From the NCBI GenBank assembly GCA_009776345.1, contig WRLS01000012.1, positions 1-22,334 of the forward strand: a stretch of 22,334 bases of DNA, written 5' to 3'. Positions 22,267 to 22,334 of the stretch are shown here, in pieces (position 1 is the first letter of the stretch; every line of letters begins with the position of its first letter). Both the position numbers and the translations under genes were made by a program. A model generated the notes under the pieces. The model was not told the DNA's origin and searched no databases. It saw only the letters and a list, made by a program, of their open reading frames with translations. This DNA comes from Oscillospiraceae bacterium. GTDB lineage: Bacteria > Bacillota > Clostridia > Oscillospirales > Ruminococcaceae.

Positions 22267-22273
22267 GTTAGAT

Positions 22274-22334
22274 ATGAAATATGAAACATTAAAAAAATAC
22301 AGCGATGAGCAATTTCGTCGTATAACGGGTGTGA
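22274..22334 (+). CDS. IS5-like transposase, N-terminal start (partial)
   Basis: The first 20 codons (MKYETLKKYSDEQFRRITGV) before the window ends. This opening, with the phrase S-x-E-x-F-R-R-x-T-G-V, is typical of helix-turn-helix N-termini of IS5-group transposases. No ribosome site is visible; an in-frame ATG at 22265 lies inside the -10 box. It probably belongs to an IS that truncated the tape-measure gene. It is of a different IS5 subgroup from the remnant at 16760-16960, as far as the non-overlapping fragments allow. Confidence 0.55.
   Translation, partial: MKYETLKKYSDEQFRRITGV

Larger units (their letters stand above)
16350..22334. mobile_element. Left part of a skin-like prophage interrupting sigK
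   Basis: It starts at the break in sigK (about 16347-16352) and runs beyond the window. Contents: a small unknown gene, a transposase remnant, phage connector-like, hicAB, tail tube-like, tail chaperone and tape-measure genes. Terminase, portal, protease and capsid genes, which normally precede the connector and tail genes, are missing from the ~1 kb between sigK and the connector, so this end looks rearranged or decayed. No recombinase and no second sigK half are present within the window; both would be expected at the far end if the element still excises. Confidence 0.75.

Noticed and set aside
1..22334. CRISPR array or tRNA/rRNA genes
   Set aside because: No regularly spaced repeat-spacer pattern was seen and no tRNA or rRNA signature was recognised by eye.

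Overview
The window looks like a chromosomal contig from a spore-forming member of the Clostridia (Firmicutes). The pointers are the tig-clpP-clpX order, strong AGGAGG-type ribosome sites with ATG, TTG and probable GTG starts, a DUF1540 protein, an OmpR/HisKA pair, and half of a sporulation sigma factor (pro-sigma-K). Genus cannot be read from the sequence. The first ~105 bases are homopolymer-rich and are probably a low-quality contig end.

Bases 304-8849 are core genes. A DUF1540 miniprotein diverges from a metallophosphoesterase. Then comes a proteostasis operon, trigger factor-clpP-clpX, whose promoter overlaps the stop codon of the phosphoesterase. A second cluster follows (DUF3795, HD hydrolase, PrsA/PpiC-type lipoprotein). 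Converging on it is a two-component system. Bases 8850-11758 hold an htrA-like membrane protease between two intergenic stretches packed with repeats: two diverged copies of a ~290-bp element, composite palindromes built from TTTAGGATT-like units, and a 7-bp tandem repeat. recG follows, then an orphan RelB/DinJ antitoxin.

Bases 14272-15881 hold the most unusual chromosomal unit. It is a secreted Ig-like (Big_2) plus subtilisin-fold protein in which the catalytic residues appear to be lost. It sits behind a ~360-nt leader on the minus strand that has a near-consensus promoter, a hairpin that pairs fully only on that strand, a possible 30-codon leader ORF and an opposing promoter that would make an antisense RNA.

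Bases 15936-22334 hold the N-terminal half of sigK behind a sigma-E-like promoter. The reading frame is cut right after the conserved Cys-Ile-Glu-Asn, the region where skin elements interrupt sigK in Bacillus and Clostridioides. What follows is phage DNA: an IS5-type transposase remnant, a connector-like protein, a reversed hicAB toxin-antitoxin pair, tail genes, a tail-assembly chaperone with a likely programmed -1 frameshift, and a tape-measure gene that ends where a second IS-like ORF begins. This reads as the left end of a skin-like, partly decayed prophage. Its recombinase and the other half of sigK are not in the window.
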